DNA of 64,000 nucleotides from Actinomycetes bacterium (lineage in GTDB: Bacteria > Actinomycetota > Acidimicrobiia > Acidimicrobiales > RAAP-2), in assembly GCA_021791615.1 (NCBI GenBank), contig JAJYWG010000254.1:7746-71745 (forward strand), in the 5' to 3' direction. Position numbers and translations under genes: made by a program. Below, in pieces: positions 61,301-64,000 of the stretch (its first letter is position 1; every line of letters begins with the position of its first letter). The notes below the pieces were generated by a model. The model was not told the origin of the DNA. It ran no database searches and saw only the letters and a list, made by a program, of their open reading frames with translations.

Positions 61301-61921
61301 GTGCGGCGCCGCGGTGGTGACCGAGAGCTCCGGTGCCAGGACGCGAGCCGAGGCGATCAGGAGGGATGGGGGGGTGTTGGTGCATGTCGCTGTCCCCAGG
61401 TCGGTCCCGGCGATCGTGAGGTTCTCCATTTTGCCGGTGGCCGGGGTCTCGAGCAGGAGTGTGCCCCCGGAGCTCTCCGCGGTGAACGCCGGCACGGTGG
61501 CCGTGGCTGTGACCGGCACCCCCGATGTCGGCACTGTGAGCGGCACGGTCACCGAGAACGGGATGCTCACCGAACGGCTGGCCGGCGTGGCGCCGGTGGC
61601 GACGACCGACGTCGCGAGCGTCCCCGACGCCACCTTGCCCTCGAAGAGCGTCGCTACCGACTTGGGGAGCACGAGGTGCAAGCCGTAGTCACTGAGGGTC
61701 ACCTGGCTCCCCTCTCCGACCTCGGCCGGGAGGCTGCCGCTGGTGACGGTCCCGGAGAACGCGAGCGCGCCGACGTCCTTGACCGTACAGGTCATGGTGT
61801 ACCCGGAGGTCGTGGCACCCGCGGGTGCGGCACCACCGGCCACGACCAGAACCGACAACGACGTGCCGAAGGCCACCGCCGCTGATGCCGCCAGCGCCCC
61901 AAGCCGCCGCATGGCGCTCAT
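58337..61921 (-). CDS. Large secreted protein with FN3, GH76-like and GYWEVAADGG-type repeat domains
   Basis: 1194 residues from the ATG at 61921, overlapping the RraA-like stop. Domains in order: signal peptide (1-37, ending in APAGA); a beta domain (38-185) and a second one (200-295); two fibronectin III domains (302-400, 405-510); a GH76-like alpha-1,6-mannanase domain (530-885) with the Asp pair D637/D638 in FDDNAW and SYNQG near 758; an Ig-like putative domain (905-980); and five repeats of about 41 residues with GYWEV/AFGSAQF cores (990-1194). It should act on or attach to wall or environmental polysaccharide. The repeats may form a beta-propeller-like binding region. Confidence 0.85.
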   Translation of the reverse strand: MSAMRRLGALAASAAVAFGTSLSVLVVAGGAAPAGATTSGYTMTCTVKDVGALAFSGTVTSGSLPAEVGEGSQVTLSDYGLHLVLPKSVATLFEGKVASGTLATSVVATGATPASRSVSIPFSVTVPLTVPTSGVPVTATATVPAFTAESSGGTLLLETPATGKMENLTIAGTDLGTATCTNTPPSLLIASARVLAPELSVTTAAPHEIPTSGFRVLDVTGSDWLPGLTAGTLTWRGGGGSDSDTGNFSVASTGTLTGAVPLSAAEATTGTYPFTLTLVASDATESTSVHVPVASLTATPPPSAPLAPSGVTAVPATGAAKVTWTAPTPDGAPITGYTVAAFPSNQCTSELCSGTPFTTASSTSPTATVTGLDIGDLYAFVVTASNDDGVSPASLPSVAVRAGVAAPAAPATVDVVAGSGSLTATWQAPTDHGSPITSYGLAAYPEASCSATSCAGAPASASSVPATVAGAAGSEAGALAGLVDGASYRVVVTAKNSVGTSPPSSPSGPVVPVGTPAPPSAQASVDATDAVATFGAMQSYLFYPSEDLYQGGSNLFAALWTFTNAIAAAEDVAGLSGTSKVVARTAEAVVPAVTDDMFGLLHYRDTKEVAPTGAAQPPAFQSAVPSPLGIGGYTYFDDNAWVTLDLLHAFQETGDEAYLTTAQDEFAFLESGWSTTASEPCPGGIFWIDSSTGRSRNTVSNAPSAEAATELYQLTGDSTYLTWAEKIYQWVRGCLLSTGGMYYDHVEPSGTVTKTRWSYNQGTMIGAGVLLYQATGEVSYLDEALQTARASVSYYGNGTSTSQRLYSQDPPFNSIYFRNLLLLNSLEPDPSFVDEAQNYVSTSERDYRDATTGIYNFSGVFPSLTLVNSTAPIITIEALLAGSDPIGSGLPAYFTSAASSAFTAGVSSRFEVTTGGNPLPASISESGALPPGVSFVNNGDGTATIVGTPSIGTARTYPITLTVTNASGSSTQTFTLSVLAGAVPSLAPLSPVAAMAPAPTGGGYWIANSLGQVTTEGAARYEGSTGPWAPDAPVVGIAAAPTGKGYWEVTAGGGVFAFGSAQFSGSMGGKPLDAPVVGIAAAPTGKGYWEVAADGGVFAFGSAQFSGSMGGKALDAPIVGIAAAPTGKGYWEVTAGGGVFAFGSAQFYGSMGGKALDDPVVGMAAAPTGGGYWEVAADGGIFSFGKARFYGSVA
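58353..58955 (-). repeat. Five tandem repeats of about 123 bp
   Basis: These encode the C-terminal 41-residue repeats of the secreted protein, each with APTGKGYWEV-like and FAFGSAQF-like segments. Middle copies are nearly identical at the DNA level, with blocks such as CCCAGTAGCCCTTGCCTGTC shared, which suggests recent duplication or gene conversion. Confidence 0.85.
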
Positions 61922-62619
61922 CGCCCTTCGCTCCCCCCGTCTCGCTGGAGCGCGACCGGTGGTTCGAGATCGGCGATCAGCCCGGCGTCGAGCCCGAGGA
62001 GCTCGACGGTGGTACGCCCGTCTCGCAGCTCGCCGAACATCCTCTCCTCCTTCGAAGCACGCTCTCGGGCCGCGGCCACCACCTGCTCGAGCCGGTGGAG
62101 AGCGACGACCACCACGCCGTCGCCGTCGCCGACGATCCAATCTCCCGCCGAGACGGGCACTCCGCCGACCCGCACCGTCCCACCGGTCGCACCGGGCAGG
62201 ACCTTGGTGGCGCCCGGCAAGGCCACGGTCGTGGCGAACACGGCGAACCGGTGTGCCTCGAGCGCAGCCGTGTCCCGCACTCCTCCGTCGATCACGAGCC
62301 CCGAGATCCCCCGGGCTTCGGCTCCGGTCGTGAGCACTTCACCCCAGTAGCCCCTCCGGGCGATAGGTCCGACGTCGACAACGAGGATGCTCCCGGCCGG
62401 TGCTCTCGTCACTGCGGCGTGGACGGCGAGGTTGTCACCCGGAGCGCAGCGCACCGTGTACGCGGGGCCGACCAGGGATGCGCCGGGCCATACGGGCCGT
62501 ACCCGGGAGTGCATCGCGAGGCCACCGGACTCACCGAGGGTGGCTGCACCGAGATCCCCGAGCGCCTTCGCGAGATCGGCGAGATCTCCCGGCCCTGCGC
62601 GTCGGTCTGTGCCTCCCAT
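61918..62619 (-). CDS. RraA-like / 4-hydroxy-4-methyl-2-oxoglutarate aldolase family protein
   Basis: 233 residues from the ATG at 62619. The RraA fold pattern is VVDVGPIARRGYWGEVLTTGA, then VIDGGVRDTAALE with the conserved Arg-Asp, and GDWIVGDGDGVVVV near 185. Members either cleave 4-hydroxy-4-methyl-2-oxoglutarate (metal-dependent pyruvate aldolases) or bind RNase E. With no RNase E context here, an aldolase-type role in small-acid catabolism is more likely. The stop overlaps the secreted GH76-like gene. A TAAGGT at about 62683-62678 on the minus strand is a likely -10. Confidence 0.85.
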   Translation of the reverse strand: MGGTDRRAGPGDLADLAKALGDLGAATLGESGGLAMHSRVRPVWPGASLVGPAYTVRCAPGDNLAVHAAVTRAPAGSILVVDVGPIARRGYWGEVLTTGAEARGISGLVIDGGVRDTAALEAHRFAVFATTVALPGATKVLPGATGGTVRVGGVPVSAGDWIVGDGDGVVVVALHRLEQVVAAARERASKEERMFGELRDGRTTVELLGLDAGLIADLEPPVALQRDGGSEGR

Positions 62620-62750
62620 CGCTCCACCGTCCTTTCTCCGGCGTCCCTGCGAACCGGGTCGTCGCACCCCCACCTTACGATCTCCGCCTGTCACGACGAG
62701 GCGCGTACGATGAGCCGTCGAGGGTAGGCGGAGCGGACGAGAGGCCGGCC

Positions 62751-63488
62751 ATGCGAGCGGGTGGGCGGATGCTGGTGGTGACCCAGGTGTCACCGTACGA
62801 GAGCGGGCCGGCCGGCGTGCACGGCGTGCTCGGCCAGGCCGAGACGGCTCTCGCCGAGCTGGCGATCATGGCCGGCTTGGCCCCGGTGATCTCCCGGGAC
62901 GTTGCCGACGTGAGAGCAGAGGACCTGGCGCCGGACGTCCCTGCGCCCGGGCTCCCCTCGGTGCTCGCGCTGTTCACCATCGGCGAGACCCCGTTCAGCA
63001 CCGCCCAGCGCCGAGCGATCCAGTCCAGCTGGTCGAACGGTCGCCTCCGCATCCTCGGCGTCCACTCGGCCACCGACGCCTGCCATTCCTGGGAGGGGTA
63101 CGGCGACCTGCTCGGCGCTCGCTTCGCCGGGCACCCTTGGACGCGCTCGTTCCGGATCGACGTCCGTGACCGCGCTCACCCGGCGACCGCCCACCTGGAC
63201 CGCTCGTGGACATGGCACGACGAGATCTACCTATTCTCGAAGATGCGGACCGACGCGCGGGTGCTCTTGGAGCTCGCCCCTGGCCAGGTCGATGCCGCCG
63301 GCGCCGGTGTCCGGGAGCCCGACTGCGGGTACCCGCTGGCATGGTGCATCCAAGACGGCGCTGCTCGCTCCTTCTACTCGGCGCTGGGGCACTTCCCGGC
63401 CGCGTGGGAATCGACGACCTATCTCCGCCACCTGGCCGGTGGACTGTCCTGGCTGCTGGATGGACGGAGCGCCGATCCCACCTGTTAG
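62751..63488 (+). CDS. ThuA-like (trehalose-utilisation/GATase-like) domain protein
   Basis: 245 residues from the ATG at 62751. A GATase1-like fold is seen: MLVVTQVSPYE at the start, LALFTIGETPFSTAQRRAIQ, ILGVHSATDACHSWEGYGDLLGARFAGHPW (split over 100-130), then DEIYLFSKM. The ending ALGHFPAAWESTTYLRHLAGGLSWLL is the ThuA signature. ThuA proteins occur in sugar catabolism and often as parts of secreted enzymes; their reaction is unclear. It is divergent from RraA, with a TACGAT at 62706-62711 as a likely -10. Confidence 0.85.
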   Translation: MRAGGRMLVVTQVSPYESGPAGVHGVLGQAETALAELAIMAGLAPVISRDVADVRAEDLAPDVPAPGLPSVLALFTIGETPFSTAQRRAIQSSWSNGRLRILGVHSATDACHSWEGYGDLLGARFAGHPWTRSFRIDVRDRAHPATAHLDRSWTWHDEIYLFSKMRTDARVLLELAPGQVDAAGAGVREPDCGYPLAWCIQDGAARSFYSALGHFPAAWESTTYLRHLAGGLSWLLDGRSADPTC

Positions 63489-63491
63489 CGT
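63486..63491 (+). promoter_or_regulatory. -10 box of a leaderless mRNA
   Basis: TAGCGT followed by six bases and the ATG at 63498. It overlaps the stop codon region of the ThuA-like gene. Confidence 0.45.
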
Positions 63492-63497
63492 GCGGAG

Positions 63498-64000
63498 ATG
63501 ACCGTCGCCCGCAGCCGGGCTCTCATCGGCGCGGCGGCCCTCGTCGCAGCCGCCTTCACCGGCGCCGTCATGGCACCCGGACCGGCCGGATCGTCTTCCC
63601 GCCACGCCACCCATCACAGCGTCCACAAGAGCGCCAAGAAGAACAAGGACACCAAGCGCCGGTCTGCGAGCACCACCTCCTCCTCGCTCCTCGCCGATGC
63701 CCTGCGGGCGGCCCACGCCAGATCGTCGGTCCACTTCGTGGCGACCAGCACCGTTCCCCGAACTATCAGCGAATATCTCACTGACCTTGAGGCCCGTCTC
63801 CGGGCCTCTCGGGCGGCTGGTATCCCCAGCCGTGCCACTGTCACGGACAGATGCCAGAGGCATCAGGCCACCGCCTTCTTGGGGCTGGATGAGGCTCCGC
63901 CAAGACTGATGACAGAGCCGGTGGCGACAGCAGCTTCCCGATCAAAGGAGCAGTCCCCGGCAGTACGTGCCTGGGCGGTCTTCCTCTCCCCTCCATTGGC
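63498..64000 (+). CDS. Partial secreted protein, runs off the window
   Basis: At least 167 codons are open from ATG 63498 to the window end with no stop. A signal peptide (SRALIGAAALVAAAFTGAVMA) is followed by a basic HATHHSVHKSAKKNKDTKR stretch and SSLLADALRAAHARSSVHFV, which resembles the start of secreted lipoprotein-like actinobacterial proteins. After about 63755 the sequence changes style: a perfect 8-base stem (GAGGCCCG/CGGGCCTC, 63789-63808) is present and the protein text looks less natural. An insertion or a mobile-element end may start there. The real end cannot be seen. Confidence 0.55.
   Translation, partial: MTVARSRALIGAAALVAAAFTGAVMAPGPAGSSSRHATHHSVHKSAKKNKDTKRRSASTTSSSLLADALRAAHARSSVHFVATSTVPRTISEYLTDLEARLRASRAAGIPSRATVTDRCQRHQATAFLGLDEAPPRLMTEPVATAASRSKEQSPAVRAWAVFLSPPL

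Noticed and set aside
60626..61885. 419-codon plus-strand frame opposite the secreted GH76-like protein
   Set aside because: It is composed mainly of Arg/Gly/Val runs that mirror low-complexity beta domains; no start signals.
1..64000. tRNA, rRNA, riboswitch and replication-origin signals
   Set aside because: I looked for T-arm GTTCRA cores with flanking stems, rRNA-like stretches and DnaA-box clusters in the gaps and found none that held up by eye.

Overview
The window comes from a high-GC actinomycete-like chromosome, most likely of the class Acidimicrobiia. Three things point there: GC is near two thirds throughout; many start codons sit 6-8 bases after a TANNNT -10 box (leaderless mRNAs); and the secreted protein at 58337-61921 ends in GYWEVAADGGVFAFG-type repeats that I associate with Acidimicrobiia. 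I see no rRNA, tRNA, CRISPR array or phage genes. This placement is inferred from sequence features, not from a search.

Most of the window is acyl-CoA and hydrophobic-substrate catabolism. Positions 263-10381 form one minus-strand run: cytochrome P450, thiolase-like protein, ferredoxin, two-domain acyl-CoA dehydrogenase (ACAD), AhpD-like protein, ACAD, aldehyde dehydrogenase and CoA ligase. A divergent TetR regulator (10523-11203) is separated from the P450 by two clear palindromes. Positions 11191-22961 hold two acyl-CoA ligases, a phenylacetate-CoA-ligase-like enzyme, SRPBCC and DedA proteins, a phytanoyl-CoA dioxygenase, two ACADs and a TLP1-type thiolase. Positions 32470-39108 hold an amidohydrolase, enoyl-CoA hydratase, thiolase-like protein, 3-hydroxyacyl-CoA-type SDR and ADP-forming acyl-CoA synthetase. 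A second hydratase, amidohydrolase and thiolase follow. A branched-chain-amino-acid-type ABC importer with fused LivH-LivM permease (47140-52186) and a fused CoA-transferase (52372-54201) complete the theme.

Accessory regions lie between these blocks. 22962-23590 has a 10-bp tandem repeat and a decayed ISAzo13-type transposase. 23590-28153 has an ABC-2 transporter pair and a GH35-like glycosidase preceded by a 17-codon leader ORF. 28229-29572 encodes a condensation-domain protein lacking its HHxxxDG histidines. 40441-42967 has a small secreted peptide, an XRE-fused MNT/HepT toxin-antitoxin pair and a Thr-rich membrane protein. 42979-43913 is a frameshifted epimerase. The right end (56240-64000) has an AllA-like lyase, cupin, 2-hydroxyacid dehydrogenase, a secreted FN3-GH76-repeat protein, an RraA-like protein, a ThuA-like protein and a partial secreted protein.

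The most interesting signal is a 14-bp palindrome, TGACA-N4-TGTCA (or CGTCA), at seven places: 4714, 13309, 20031, 32410, 36788, 52262 and 54394. Six lie in the promoter region, and one on the start codon, of catabolic, uptake or regulatory genes. Their positions relative to predicted -10 boxes suit a repressor. One site lies in the promoter of the TetR gene at 54441-55214, which is therefore the best candidate for the regulator of a dispersed regulon.
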